This document shows, piece after piece, positions 22,276 through 34,499 of a stretch of DNA of 64,000 nucleotides; the stretch's first letter is position 1, and each line of letters begins with the position of its first letter. The stretch is taken from assembly GCA_024663395.1 (NCBI GenBank), contig JANFAH010000002.1:248001-312000 (forward strand). Direction: 5' to 3'. Under the pieces are notes generated by a model. It saw nothing but the letters and a program-made list of their open reading frames with translations. It was not told the DNA's origin and searched no databases. The DNA is from Pisolithus tinctorius (taxonomy: Eukaryota; Basidiomycota; Agaricomycetes; Boletales; Pisolithaceae). The translations under genes were made by a program, and so were the position numbers.

Positions 22276-23200
22276 AAGCCGTTGTGGTGCGAAGACGTGC
22301 AGTGGAAATGGTTCTGCCTGTGGAGGTTAGGTGATCGGCGGGAACACGACTAGGAACACTGGATCTCATGTTTTATCCTTGGAAACAAGGGTGGAGGTAG
22401 GATTTCAGAACGCTACCCAAATCAGCAAAGCCAGCAATTAAACAGTGCAAAAGAACCCACGGGGAAAGGCACAAAGGGTAGAGCAAGTCGATGGGCACGA
22501 AGTGTGAATACAGCTGCATGGAGGTCAATGCGTATAACACAACGACGGAATGGTAGGGACTTCACCGACACATACTAGGTGTAAAAAGGGCAAGTTTGTT
22601 CGAAGACCCAAACAGAAAACTTGGCTTGAGTAGTTGTGCAGATCGAAGAACTGAGAAGGGAAGTTCACTAGTACCCCAACGGCCGGTGGACGTTCTTATT
22701 CAAGTTGGAGAAAACAGGATGCTGTGGCCTCCGGAAAACAAGGATTGATTACCGCCCGTGTCCTACCATTCACCAGGGTAGCGCAACAGCAGGTTTCTGG
22801 ATTTACACCCAGTGATGCCCCATACCCATTTCAAAGACAAGTTCCCCTCCCTCGCATAGGTTGACTCGGGGAAGGATACACCGAAGAGGCCAGCGGATGG
22901 GTATGCTGCGTATTGCGTAATCACGTGTGCAGTAGCTGCTGTGGCTCTCATCGGTCCCGCAGAAGCGATGCGAGAGTCTTCTTCGGAGTCGGCGTTCTTA
23001 GTGGTGTTTCGACCCTTGCGTCTTCAGGGCTTGCGAATGGCCTCGATCCTGGATGGCTATGCACATACTCCGCATGTACGTACCCGAAGACAATCACCCC
23101 TCCGACCTCACAGGAGATGAGAACAACCGGGTTTGGTTGTTAAGGAATGTAGAAAAGGTACCCGGTCCCCCGGTTAAGTAGCACCTTCACACTGATCATG
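22276..23200. other. No gene recognised
   Basis: Short frames only (for example 22763-22951 on the minus strand and 22913-23143 on the plus strand), without recognisable domains. Confidence 0.35.
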
Positions 23201-23201
23201 C

Positions 23202-23950
23202 TCATTGATGAAACGTTGCCGTCGCCTCCCAAAATTCATCTGTGTATTTCTGGCCAATGTCTGCGATAAACTGGGCACTCGGGTCCCGGTATTTGATCTG
23301 CCTCTCACATATCGAAGTTGATCCGGCGGATGGTGTCGGTGCTATACATCCAAGTCTGAAAGGTGAAGGCGGTACCGACGGAAATCTTGTCATTCGCATG
23401 CATCTCATTCAAAGCGTTCGGTATTCCGTAGCATGACAACGCGCGAGGCGTCAAGGGAACAATGGCCAAAACCACGAAAGCACAGTTCAACCGACAAAAG
23501 AAAGCAGTTGCAATAATGATTCTTTCCGCGCTCCTGTCACGCGATGCCATCGCCAACCGATGTGCATCGTGCCAAGTCTCATACATCGATCCAACACTCG
23601 TCGGCTTTGGCGAGGGGATGTCGCGGCATATGAAGTCGTCGAATCTGCGACGCGCCTATCAAACGGGTGTGGTGTGACGCTGAGCTGGAAAGAGAAAAGA
23701 TACGTTTAAGACGGTCGGATCAACCCTGATCAACCGCTCACGTACGGCGGGGTCAGCACTGTCGAGTCCCACTCAATCTCGATCTTACCCTCCTCCGCGA
23801 CCCTCCATACCTCGTCATGAACATCGTGGCCTCGCGTCAGGTGCAGTCGAGCCCGCCCTTGAAGATCGTCTTGAAAGCTAAGATATTCCCCACTCCAATC
23901 GTTTTCTGTGAACATGTTTTGGATGTACCCTTCATGTTTGATGGCGCCCA
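23202..23950 (-). CDS. Uncharacterised protein, possibly broken
   Basis: A first exon starts MGAIKHEGYIQNMF near 23945, continues to EIEWDSTVLTPP and meets a GTACGTGAG donor near 23745. A second open stretch (about 23640-23300) reads RFDDFICRDIPSPKPTS, then a helical piece with DRSAERIIIATAFFCRLNCA, a hydrophobic segment (FVVLAIVPLTPRALS) and GIPNALNEMHANDKISVGTA. It meets a TGA, after which another frame reads YRDPSAQFIADIGQKYTDEF to a TGA at about 23214. One frame change is therefore needed to join the last two parts, by an unseen intron or a frameshift. I do not recognise the family; homologues may exist as hypothetical membrane-associated proteins. It is divergent from the transporter gene downstream at 25.2 kb. 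Confidence 0.45.
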
Positions 23951-24049
23951 TTGAGGACGTCAATAAGGTACGTCGATGATCACGGTGGAAGTAGATCTTC
24001 CGAGAGGATCGGCTGATTTATATTTTGTACGAAGAGCGTTAAGTTTACA

Positions 24050-24700
24050 ACATGCAGCCGAGGGGGCTATTGTTGAGGGTTCCTGGCTTTGACCACCGAT
24101 TCGATCGCGTCTCAACGGATTTCATTGCATAAGGGGGAGGTGGCGGTGTCCAGGTCTGGATGCCGACGGCGAGCCGCGAGGAAACATGTGGGATGGAATG
24201 GAAACCTTTCACAGACCCGTCTAACGTACCCTCGTTCCAATGGATAGTTTGTGTGACCATCTATCAGAATGTACACGATAAGCCACTCAGTAGGGGACGC
24301 GGGCCTGAAATTGTGACTTGCAGTGCCCAACTAGCCTAGTGACCACCTACCTTTGTAATATCCTCGACGCCCAGTCATTATGTATTACAATGTCTGATCT
24401 ATAGCGCCTTCGGCAGCCGGTTCGATCGCATCTCAATGGGCTGGTGACAGTGGCGTTGTCTATGTCCACCCTGAAGCTTCTGGATGCCAACGGCGAAGCG
24501 TGATGCAACTCGCGCAATGGAGTGGATATGGACGCCCTCTACAAGCTTCGTCGACGGCTACTATCTACGAACACTCACGATAAGCCACTGGGTGCGTCCA
24601 AGGAACGCGAACAGTGACTCGCAACACCCGGCTAGCCTAGCGACCCCTTACCTTCGTGATGGCATCCTCGACATCTTCACAATCGCCATCAAGCATTACT
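24050..24700. repeat. Tandem duplication of about 300 bp, diverged
   Basis: The parts 24090-24380 and 24415-24700 align in order: GATTCGATCGCGTCTCAA/GGTTCGATCGCATCTCAA, CTGGATGCCGACGGCGA/CTGGATGCCAACGGCGA, ACACGATAAGCCACT/TCACGATAAGCCACT, and AACTAGCCTAGTGACC/GGCTAGCCTAGCGACC. Minus-strand translations give short protein-like pieces (for example LILVMLDGDCEDVEDAITK near 24700), so these may be exons of a duplicated, unrecognised gene extending to about 24870. Confidence 0.55.
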
Positions 24701-25112
24701 AGGATAAGGTATCCGGCAGGATCGGGCTTAGGGTTCCAAGTGGACTCAGGCCCAGTGCGGGGATTCCAGCAGTGTTTGGAAGACCCACACTGCAATAAAT
24801 CCACTTTCACCGGACACGAGCTCTTTACTGCAAGGCTGTATTGGGGGCATGGCAATCCGAAACACTAGCACCCTGGGAGGCCGACGGGTGGGGTCTGCTG
24901 ACTAAGACTAATAATAGGGATTTCGTATGTTTCCTGGGTGAGGAGCTGGAAGTGGCCAATCAGGAGACACCATCACTCCGAAGACGTCGTGCTCCGTCAG
25001 CCGCTCTCATCGCAGTAAGCATCCTTCACACAGCGTTGCAATCTGATATGACACAGACCCGGGTGACTTGGTCACTGTGGTTTCACGTGCAGCGCTATCT
25101 GCATTCCTCACT

Positions 25113-25118
25113 TATAAA
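25113..25118 (+). promoter_or_regulatory. TATA box of the MFS transporter gene
   Basis: TATAAA lies 98 bp before the ATG. It is preceded by a CACGTG E-box at about 25084 and followed by a CT-rich leader (about 25140-25200), a common arrangement in basidiomycete genes. Confidence 0.5.
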
Positions 25119-25210
25119 CCCACGGGGGGCCACGAGTAGCTTCAGTACAACTTCCCCTTCTCCCCTTTACCCTCAAGGCGCACTTCTCATCTCTCCGCCT
25201 TGTGCCCGAC

Positions 25211-27318
25211 ATGCAGGACCTTACTATCATACCGACAAACTCGACCACTGCCACTATCCATGTCGTTCCCTTTCCGAACGCAAAGGAATCGGTCGCTGAC
25301 TTTCCCAAGAAGGAGTCTAGTGTAGACCCCTTCTTGATACGCTTCTACGAGAACGATCCTGACAACCCGAAGGTGAGCCTGGAAAACACTTCCCTTGCAC
25401 TTGCTGACCATCCATTTGTAGAACTGGTCATCGGCGAAGAGATGGTATCTAACGATGTTCTCAGGCCTGCTCGTCCTCAATGCGTACGTGTGATTTCTCG
25501 GCCTTCACCCCTATCTCATCACTCATTCACTACGTCACCTCGACCACAGTACTTTTGCAAGTAGCGCCCCATCAGCAATGCTGCCGGCATTGATGGAGCA
25601 CTTCACGTTCTCTTCCGAAGTGGGCAACCTCGTTGTCTCGCTCTTCGTCGCAGGGTACTGTGTAGGTCCGCTAATATGGGGTCCACTATCTGAACAATAC
25701 GGCCGGAGACCAGTCTTTGTGTCCACATTCTTTATATATGTCGTACGTCGCTCCACCTTCTCATTCTCCCAGTGCTGATTTCGAAATCCAGCTTTTCGAA
25801 ATGGCATCTGCGCTCGCCAAAAATACTGGTTCATTACTTGTATTCCGGTTTCTCGGAGGTGTATTCGCCGCTTGTCCGCTCACCAACTCTGGGTAAGTGC
25901 TCACCAGCCCCCCTCATACACATCTAAATGTTGGTTATCCAGTGCTCTGTTAGGTGATATATGGGATCCAAAAAGGCTCGGCATTGCAATGTCTGTCTTC
26001 TCGGTTGCTCCGATCGCTGGACCGGCTATTGGCCCGCTCGTGGGTGGCTACCTCGCTCAGAACAATGTGTCGTGGCGGTGGCTATTCTGGATTCTCACCA
26101 TCTTTGTGAGTAATTTGTCTGGTCGATGCGTACCTTTCGCTTACTGAGGACATTAGGCTGGTGTTTGCTGGGTCTTCATCGTATTGACCCTCCCAGAGAC
26201 ATTCCAGTAAGTAGCCTTCTTGAACAAATCGTGCATGGTTGCTGAGGAGGATCGCATAGACCTATCATTCTCGTACATAAAGCACGGGACGTGAGGAAGC
26301 GGACTGGTGATAACAGATACTACGCTCCCTTCGAACTGCGAAAACTCTCTTTTGCGCAGCGTATCGAAAGTATCTTGGCTCGTCCTTTCAAAGTGTTGTT
26401 CAGCGAACCGATGCTTATGGCTATCACGGTGTATATGAGTGTAAGTTCTCTCTTCGTCGTCATATTACGTCCCCCGACGCTGACGCCCTGCTATCTGACC
26501 TGGTAGTTTGTGTACGGATGCCTGTATATGTTGTTCGAGGCATACCCCATCGTCTTCACCGAAGGGCACCAGATGAGTGCTGGTTCGACGGGACTGACAT
26601 TTCTCCCAATCTTAATCGGAGGAGTGTTCTCCGCTGTCCTTGTACGTCCACTTGTTTACCTCAATACCCTATCTCTGACTCTAATTAATGGTGGACAGTA
26701 CGTCGTCATCTTCAACCCCAGATACGAACGTAGAGCTCAAGAATTCGCCCCAAACCGTGTTCCTCCGGAATACCGTCTGGAGATGGCGATGGCTGCGGCC
26801 CCCTTCTTTGCCATCGCCTTTTTCTGGTTCGCTTGGACGTCTTATCCTAGTATAAGCATTTGGGCACCCTTAATGTCTGGATTGTTGGTAGGGTGGGGTG
26901 TGTGCTGGATCTTCGTGAGTGTCACTGTTTCATTTGGGAGTTGTTGGGCTGATTGATATTGATGGCGATGATTGTAGCTCTCGCTCCTGAACTATATTAT
27001 CGACGCTTATTTGATGGTTTCCGCGTCCGCGTTGGCAGCCAACACGGTGGTCCGGAGTCTCGTTGGTGCTGGATTCCCGGTATGTCCATCTCATCACCCC
27101 ATATGCGATTCGACATGGTGTTGATTGGTTAACAGCTCTTCGCCGACCAAATGTACAACAAACTTAATCCCCGATGGGCATCAACACTGTTAGGCTTTGT
27201 TGCCTTGGCTATGGCACCTATCCCCTTTGTGCTGTTCAGATTTGGTCCGACGTTGAGAATGAAGTCCAAGTACGCACCTTCGGGAAAGCCTCCGGCGGCA
27301 GCAACTAGTGCAGCTTGA
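25211..27318 (+). CDS. MFS transporter, DHA1 (multidrug/polyamine) type
   Basis: A complete gene with at least nine introns. Exon 1 (25211-25372) gives a 54-residue cytosolic leader ending DPDNPK; exon 2 starts at 25422 with NWSSAKRWY, the family's entry to helix 1. Later exons encode SAPSAMLPAL, the loop motif GPLSEQYGRRPVF, FRFLGGVFAACPLTNSG, GDIWDPKRLGIAMSVFS with the antiporter-type APIAGPAIGPLVGGY, WRWLFWIL, VLTLPETF, then after the central loop (about 26250-26370) the second six-helix half to LFRFGPTLR. The TGA is at 27316-27318. These motifs mark proton-antiport exporters of drugs or polyamines in the plasma membrane. The substrate cannot be told. No lesion was seen and the splice phases fit, so the gene is probably functional. 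Confidence 0.9.
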
Positions 27319-27581
27319 CGGATGTTTGTAACATGTGGACGTGTGGGTGCGGGTGGAGGAACATTTTGAAAACTATAAGATGTGGTTCATGAAGTCCGGG
27401 TGCTGGAAACCCTGTCAACATTAAGACCATTTTGGACCAGGACATAAATATTTTATACATCCTAGTAAACGTAGCTCGTTCTATTCATACACATAGTAAT
27501 AACACTGCATAAACACGAAGACTTGAATGGCCTCCCTGGCTTTGAAGCATCGTCCGTTTAAGATAGCACTATCCAAAGAAC

Positions 27582-27810
27582 TCAACAAGTTGGGGCAGAG
27601 CTCAAGTTATACATCAGAGCCCGAAACAGTTGCCACTGAGATGAGGTGAACAGTGGCCAACTTGATCTCAGTGGCAGCACTACTCGCGATTCCCTGTGCC
27701 GCCAGATAAGGGAGAGCGACCTTGCAGAAGAACTGACCGCAGAAAAGTGTGAGGATCGTGATCGTTGCTTCCAACGTGACGCACCAAGCACTGGACACCT
27801 TCGACTTGGT
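27582..27810 (-). other. Possible orphan exon
   Basis: The minus-strand frame from about 27800 reads SSAWCVTLEATITILTL, then CKVALPYLAAQGIASSAATE and VHLISVATVSG to a stop, which looks protein-like with helical segments. No start, splice partner or family was recognised. Confidence 0.3.
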
Positions 27811-28777
27811 TTACCGTAGCGTTCACATACGTTATCCCCACGCCAACCGGAGTAATTTCACTGCGATCAAACAGTTAAGGCGCGTATCCTCTCAACTGTG
27901 TAGTTCTGAGGAGTGGGAATGAACAAATTTGATACAAGCCAGGAATAACCCATAGCATTAGACCGCCCCGGATATCCTAACCGTTGTCCAACTTGGTGGG
28001 AAAAGTGGTGTGTGGGAATACGTCCCGCCATGTTAAATCAGTCAGCAAGTCACCATCTACCCGCCTCGGAAGATAGCACCGACGCGCGGTGATCCATACC
28101 CATCGAGGGACGTGCTCATCAAGGCCAGTGTAAATAGACACGACTCAGTTGCGGAGACCACGGTATCTGGATGCTGGCTCTCGATTGAAAACCTCAAAAA
28201 CTCTCGTTGGATTTGGCATTATCATCGAGGATCTAGCTATCTGAAAAGAATCGCGCCAGATTCAAGCGTCATCACTTTCGACGCGAGGTAATGAGCAGGA
28301 GGTACTTACCAGGACGTTGACTGGGATGAGAGACTAACCTGATTTAAGAGAACGGAAAACCACGACAGACAGCTTGTAAGACGCATACAAAAAGATTTGG
28401 AGAGTTTTCGGGTTTCAAAGCACGACACTTGTCGAAGACAAGGATGGTAAGGTTTACAGCGTCAACCCCACAATGTAACTTTTCCCAAGCCTCCTCTTGA
28501 AATGAGAGTAGCGGGCTGGCCATAAAACAGGTCGAGCCGATCTCCCATTCCGAAAAAATTTGCAAATCGCGAATACTGTAAGGATTGAAGTGGAGTCTGA
28601 AATGTAGCAGGGGAGCTCTTGTCTCAATACAGATACCCCTTTCACGATCTTGTAGATACATATGATGTTGCAAGAGGTTCCCCCAAATGATAGAACATGC
28701 GTCTTGAAGCTTACTGAATAGCTATTGGCATGATTCATCACGCCTCAAAGTGCATGTTTGTATAGATTGTCGTGTCT

Positions 28778-28814
28778 TGGCCTAGGGGTAACAGAGAATT
28801 GAGAGTTCGAGCCA
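28778..28814 (+). repeat. Possible tRNA-derived (SINE-like) promoter relic
   Basis: TGGCCTAGGGG at 28778-28788 fits the Pol III A-box consensus exactly, and AGTTCGAGCCA at 28804-28814 fits the B-box with two mismatches. The 26-nt offset is shorter than in a real tRNA and no cloverleaf can be drawn, so this is at best a truncated tRNA-derived element. Confidence 0.2.
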
Positions 28815-28926
28815 TGTTAGGGCTCTTAAACTCACCAGAGTCCAAATTGAGACCCTGGCATCTTTTCCCGCTGTGACTAGCCGCTGATATGCCAGAACTT
28901 TTACCGGCTTTTACTGTGACTTGCTA

Positions 28927-28950
28927 TCGTCGTCGTCGTCGTCGTCGTCT
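28927..28950 (+). repeat. TCG trinucleotide microsatellite
   Basis: About eight TCG units in a row in non-coding sequence. Confidence 0.9.
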
Positions 28951-30537
28951 TCGACTACTTATGCTTGACGAGGTAAAAGCGAGAGCTTTAGTTTGGGTAG
29001 TCTGGTGACCGGGTAGGGCTGGGCTAACTTGCACTCAACAGTACCGCAAGTAAATATCCAAAGTGCACAACGATCGTTCGAACTACAATATAATGCCGCA
29101 GGTCACAGCCAGCGGCGGCCCTACTTGAGAAAATTATGCGATCCAACAGAGCGATGACTCCGTCTTGTCAAGCACAATCGGACGCGCCGCGAACCACTAC
29201 TTAAATGAAAATAGCTCCAGTGACGATGAAGGACTATTAATATTTTTGATCCGGGACGACGGGCTGATGATGAACAACACGATGCGTATGGGAGAAGGGC
29301 GCCGAGGTGCGGGTGAGTGTCCAACCCGTATAATTGTTGCAGAAAGGAATTTCCCCTCGGCATCCACTTCATAGGACCTCCGTCCACGCGTGCCTATGAA
29401 ACCTGCTGGTTGCAGCACTACAGACGACGTGGTACAACTGTGCGCACACCTCCAAATCGACTAAGACCACCCTCAAACACTTTCGCCTCCGCAGGCGAAT
29501 ACGAATCGTAGGTGATAAAGTAGCATGACTTCGAACCTAATGTAGTGACCGAGCAGACAGCTGAAGATAGTTCGAGACAGTGTTAAATGTCTGAATCTTT
29601 TCAGGGTCAACTCCTTGCTCGATACATGTTCCCCACGTGAACTCAACAATCGCCGTTGTTCCTGTACGTATAAACATGAATGTACCAGCTTGCACTATAT
29701 CCAAGCCCCATGATGGAGTCCCTTACTGCTATTTCTGCGGAAGGGTCAGAGTTCGATCCCAAGGGCCACATGGTCATCTGGCAGGTATAACTCATCTAAA
29801 GACTCACAATCTCAGATTTCCAGTGTGACGACTCAGTACGGTTCGTAGTTGCGCATTTCTGCGACGCTGACAACTCGAATACCACAGCAGGTCCCAGGGC
29901 CGGATGTGATAACAAATGGTTGAAAAAGATGTCCCCGCCACTCCAACTGGTAGAAACACAATGCATGAACCTTTAAACAACGTACTTATCCAAGGCAACA
30001 CCACTACTGTACTAATTTTCACCCATGATCCGTCGAAGCACCATGCGACAAATAGAGCAGTGACTTTGGCTGACGAGTGTCATTCGCCACCGGCCTTTTT
30101 CCTTGTGCTAACAAACCCGCCTCGTGGCTTCTGCAAGGCAAAACACGTTGACGCTTCTCACTAATACCGAGCTCCACCCCATTCTCTTATGTGGAAGTTG
30201 ACGAATGGGACTCCGGGCTCTGAGCGAGCAGAAATCTCCGATCGTTCGTCCAGTGACACCCACAGCACCGCATTTCTTTCATTTTACTCTGGTAGTCATT
30301 TGGACTGCATCATTTATCACAAAAGCGACCGCAAACAGGCAACGTGGCCGCAGTAACATTCCGGCTTTCACTTTAGGATGGAGCCCAAAAACCTCAAGAC
30401 TTCCCGTTTCGATCTTTTCACCTGACAACGAGGTGACCCCACATTCTCCTCGTGGCAATCTCACATTGCGCAGGCCACATAATGGGCTTTGTGAGTGAGC
30501 GCTGTCGTCGGAAACCTCTACTATTCCGACGTCATTC

Positions 30538-31320
30538 ATGTCCTTCAATCCTGTAGACATGTTACTTAAAACCGATGTTCCTCTAGAATCGCAGGAGGAA
30601 AACTGTATTTCTCAACAAAGGCCAGATATTATGGCTTACCCGGACCTTCCAAATTCTCCGCTCCATCGGCGCTCATCGCGCTCCTCAACCAAAAATCAAC
30701 GAGGGAGAATGAATGACTCTGCGAAACGGGAAAAGTCTCGTTTCCCTTGGGTTTCTCGGTCGTCGTCGTCGCCATCATCTTCGGCAGTCTCCAGTATGAC
30801 CCCGAGCTCATCGTCCAACGATGTTGATTCCGCTCGTGACATCATTTCATCCCTCAGCGTTCGCTCGCCGTGCTCCAACAGCTTGTCATACCTCCCGGCA
30901 GTTTCCCCGCCAACAAATCATTCCCGCCGCTCTCCACCTCCGGGCTCTTGCCCGGAGATGGCGACGCAGAGCTCGAGTACTCTTCACACTTTCTCTGTTA
31001 TGCTTCCGCGTACTATCCTACCTGAGATGATTACAGTCTCTGCTAAAAAGGGCGACAGATTGGATGTAGTAGCAGATGCGTGGCATATGGAGCATGACTG
31101 TGAGTACAACGTTCTTAGGTGTAGTTGTCGCACTCAACAAGTTGGTCCACGGATAGGTCATTACGGGTGGGAAATCGGTTTTGCACCTGGTGACGCGGAT
31201 ATGTCTACCGTCCGTGCTAAGTTAAACCCGGACGGCGAACTTACCATCGAAGTCCGGCGGCGTCCATTAGGACAGACTTGTTTACCTCCAACGGGGATGG
31301 GACCTAGCTACAGCCTTTGA
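30538..31320 (+). CDS. Hsp20-like (alpha-crystallin domain) protein
   Basis: The ATG at 30538 opens a frame to a TGA at 31318-31320. Residues 1-145 are Ser/Pro/Arg-rich and probably disordered. The C-terminal ~100 residues look like a small-heat-shock/alpha-crystallin sandwich: LPEMITVSAKKGDRLDVVAD, then GWEIGFAPGDADM, and the closing strand NPDGELTIEVRRRP. A 57-nt intron (31100-31156, GTGAGT...ATAG) most likely interrupts the domain; splicing gives 241 residues and joins HMEHDC to HYGWEI smoothly. Because 57 is a multiple of three and the intron has no stop, unspliced RNA would also encode a full-length protein with 19 extra residues. Members of this fold are ATP-independent chaperones; function here is inferred. 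Confidence 0.7.
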   Translation: MSFNPVDMLLKTDVPLESQEENCISQQRPDIMAYPDLPNSPLHRRSSRSSTKNQRGRMNDSAKREKSRFPWVSRSSSSPSSSAVSSMTPSSSSNDVDSARDIISSLSVRSPCSNSLSYLPAVSPPTNHSRRSPPPGSCPEMATQSSSTLHTFSVMLPRTILPEMITVSAKKGDRLDVVADAWHMEHDCEYNVLRCSCRTQQVGPRIGHYGWEIGFAPGDADMSTVRAKLNPDGELTIEVRRRPLGQTCLPPTGMGPSYSL

Positions 31321-33250
31321 TTTCCGTCGTCTGCCTGCCTGACGAACATATCTGGAGTCTTCCAATTTCCTCGCCCGGGATCTATTGCACTGTCTCCAAT
31401 GCTGATGGGCATGCTTAAGTGGTATGTACTAGTGGACGTGTGTCTATTGTGGTAATTCTAGTAACGCATGGGGAATTTATACCTGCTGCCTTATACTTAT
31501 CGCGGTGCGCTAAACGGATACAATATTATCACTTGCCTAATATTTTTTACTGAGCTCCGCTGTCTCCGGCCACTTGTATATGTGATATTTTCTGACAATC
31601 AAATATTTCGCGCAGTTCTCGTGGCGGGACCACGAGTATGCCAATGTGAAAAGCTGGAGCTGGCCTGTCACCGGTGCCACCCACTCCTGGAGAGGCAGTG
31701 GCAGGCCTCTAAAACCGTCAACATCTCGAGTGAAGATACTCGCCTGTGTGGCGTGTTAAGTACTAGCTGTCTAGCTAACAGGCGAAGGGCTCCTTGATGC
31801 AGCCGAGTTTCCACAATATCGCACGTCAGGGAAACGCAGATGTGGGACCTTGGTGAAAGCTAAACCCTGAACGTTCGACCATAAGCATTGCAGAAGAGGA
31901 ATTCTGACGACTGTCTTGGGGTCATTATCGGAAAACGAGTACAGAGCAAGGGAGAGGGATGGAAAGGACATCCATCAAGAACTGGCACGTACATAAATCA
32001 ATCCCCACTGCCGCTTCCTCAAGGTTCTGCGTTCTCCGGCATGGTAGCATCGCCATGACAGAGGGATTTCGAGCTGTTCTCTTGGAGAAGGGACACGAAC
32101 CTTGATGCTCGCATGCATGACGCCGCGTGTTTGTGGTGGGAACTTAAGTCTGGCGGATGGAAGAGCACTTGGGTCTTGCCACTGCATACCCGTCCTCCCA
32201 CTGGACCCTGCTTGTGCAATGCGTTTACGAAACAGCAGGTACTCCCACGTAGCTCAGGACTCCTCTGTTTCGCGAAAGAGAGCATATCACGGTCACTCTG
32301 ATAACGTGTAAAAGGCCCTGGGGGGGTTCGTTGTCAATATGCTGGTAAGCCACAGAAGGACGCCACCAAGCCTTGGAGCAGTGCCTTCAATTGATGGATG
32401 GCGTAGTATACAGACTAGTGAGGTCAGGTGCGACAAGTAACCTCCGCGATGCCTTTATCTAACGCCGGGGCCTCGTTGGTTACCTGTTGCAGTAGTAGGG
32501 CTGGGGACAGGAAATAGGGACACAGCATGGTGCTCAGTGAGATGGACGAAGATTCGGGCATGCACACGTACGGTTACACACAATAGCCTACCGTGTAACT
32601 TTCCACGGGCTCAGCTCATCGCTCGCGAGGTTCTTTCCCACTGTTCCACTGTGCGGGAGTCTCGTATTGAGTCAGCCGTTATCGCAAACTTGCGTTCTGA
32701 ACGCCACTGAACAGTTCCACATCAATGACGATTCACTAACATTGCAGCCGTTCTGCCACACACCTGTCCACTGGGAAACGAGCTAATAACGCCGCATCCG
32801 TGTACTTTTGCCTGTCTATTGCATGCTTCCATGGTCATAAGTGAGGAAGGTCAAGAATTGGGGTGCACCCTAAACCCGTGTGTACCGCCGCGAAGCAGTG
32901 GTCGAGGGTTTCGGAGGAGCTCTTGCTCAAATACCACTCCATTCGACCAACGGGCTGTGACTCCAGACCCTATGGCGCTCACCTTCGTAGATTATTGTCA
33001 ATGTACGGCCTCTGATGGAATATTCGCTGCCATCACAGAAGTCTCCAATCTCGATCTCAGCTTACTCTCAGCACTGCCGGCAGTTGACTGCGTACCAACA
33101 CACGCTTGACGAAAAAACCGACGGAATACACAGACGGAATACACATATGTGTCGGAAAGGGAATGCTACTGCACATGAAAGCCATTTAGATGGGGGACGT
33201 ATCACACGCACTATCCGACTTCGAAGGGCCAGTATGTAGTTACTCTTCCT
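31321..33250. other. No gene recognised
   Basis: Frames such as 31468-31797 and 32819-33109 lack recognisable domains and consistent splice sites. Nothing else was identified. Confidence 0.4.
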
Positions 33251-34499
33251 TTACTCTTGCTGAGGACGAGCAACCAACTTTACACCACCTGCGTCACCTT
33301 CTTTCATCCTCCTCAGACCCTCCGGGATCCCAAGTAGCCCATCGGGTAAAACTTCGAACGGGCCCGGCTGAAGGACAGGAGATTAGTACCACTCCGATTC
33401 GATATATCAACATTCAAACCTTTATGATCTCATCCTCTAGCCACTGTTCCAGGACTCTCCATGCCTCCTGACATAGATCCTTGTTCGCTGGAGCGTGGGG
33501 GGTCCCTTGAACTACTACAACTTTACGACCTTTATCCTGATCCTCCTCGACGGCAGGTTGAATGGTCACAACTAGCGTCCCATTGGACGCAAGAACATCA
33601 AAGGCAACCCGCTGCGTCTCCGGCAAAGCGACTGCGTCGTACGCAACATCGATTGGGGCTGTCGTGATACTGGCGATGACTTCCTTCTGTTCCCCACTAG
33701 AAAGGTGCCTGTCAACAACGTGAGTTGCTCCAAGCGCCCTGAGGTTTCCCTCGTGTGTCCCAGATGCAATGGCAATGATAGGAGAGAATCCCGAGCAACG
33801 AGCTAACTGGACCACTGCGTGGATCTGAGACGCATTCCTACCTCACAGGTTCCTCATCCCTTACCATAAGACCCGACAGAGGAAGACGCGCCGGAGACTA
33901 AAATCGGTTTTCCCGAGTATCTGTCCTTTCCATCTTCTGTCCATGGCGGCACGAGCCCTGCGCCGGAAGTGTTGGAGTACAGACCTACTGCTGCCGTGTT
34001 GAAGGTTAATGGCACAGTAGCTGCCTGGTTGTAAGTCAAACTCGCAGGGATCTGCAAGTACGTCACCAGTCAATTGGGAAACCCGCGGCACAGAAGGGCA
34101 CGTATACGCACCCCAGCTGTAAAAATGGACGTTGTGAGTGTGTATTGCTGAAAACCTGCTTGATCGTTTACCCGGTTTCCACACGCAAATCTGTTTGCCG
34201 TATGAAACTAAGGAAAGGCAGCTCACAAGGTGTCGAAACGCTTACACTCTCTGGCCTTTTGTGAAACCGGCGATTCCATTGCCAACTTTAACTACCTCGC
34301 CTGCAATGTCCGACCCCAGTACGGCGGGGTACTCACTGACGTGGCCTCCGACTTCTTGAATCTTCCAGTCGATATTGTTCAGAGCGGTCGCGTAGACCTT
34401 GACCAACAGTTGCCCCGGACCAGGGGTAGGGACCTCACGTTGACCTACAACAAACTGACCTTGCTTTGATTCTAAGAAGAGCGCTTTCTGTAACTGCAT
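33251..34499 (-). CDS. MDR-family oxidoreductase A (enoyl/quinone reductase-like)
   Basis: Five exons are read: [19 protein letters not shown] (start 34499) to GFTKGQR; a short exon with [30 protein letters not shown] with the nucleotide-binding turn [27 protein letters not shown] to LEQWLEDEIIK; and a last exon VLPDGLLGIPEGL to VKLVARPQQE, TAA at 33251-33253. The GroES-like fold followed by a Rossmann domain with no zinc-ligand pattern ([10 protein letters not shown] replaces GHE) marks the zinc-free MDR reductases such as quinone oxidoreductases and trans-acting enoyl reductases, which use NADPH. It is the first (3'-most) of three tandem genes on the same strand with the same exon plan and is closest to copy B. 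No lesion was seen. Confidence 0.88.

Larger units (their letters stand above)
27811..30537. other. Gene-poor stretch
   Basis: No coding exon was recognised. Holds a tRNA-promoter-like pair of boxes (28778-28814) and a trinucleotide repeat (28927-28950), listed separately. Other frames are short, start at non-ATG codons or lack domains. Confidence 0.4.
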
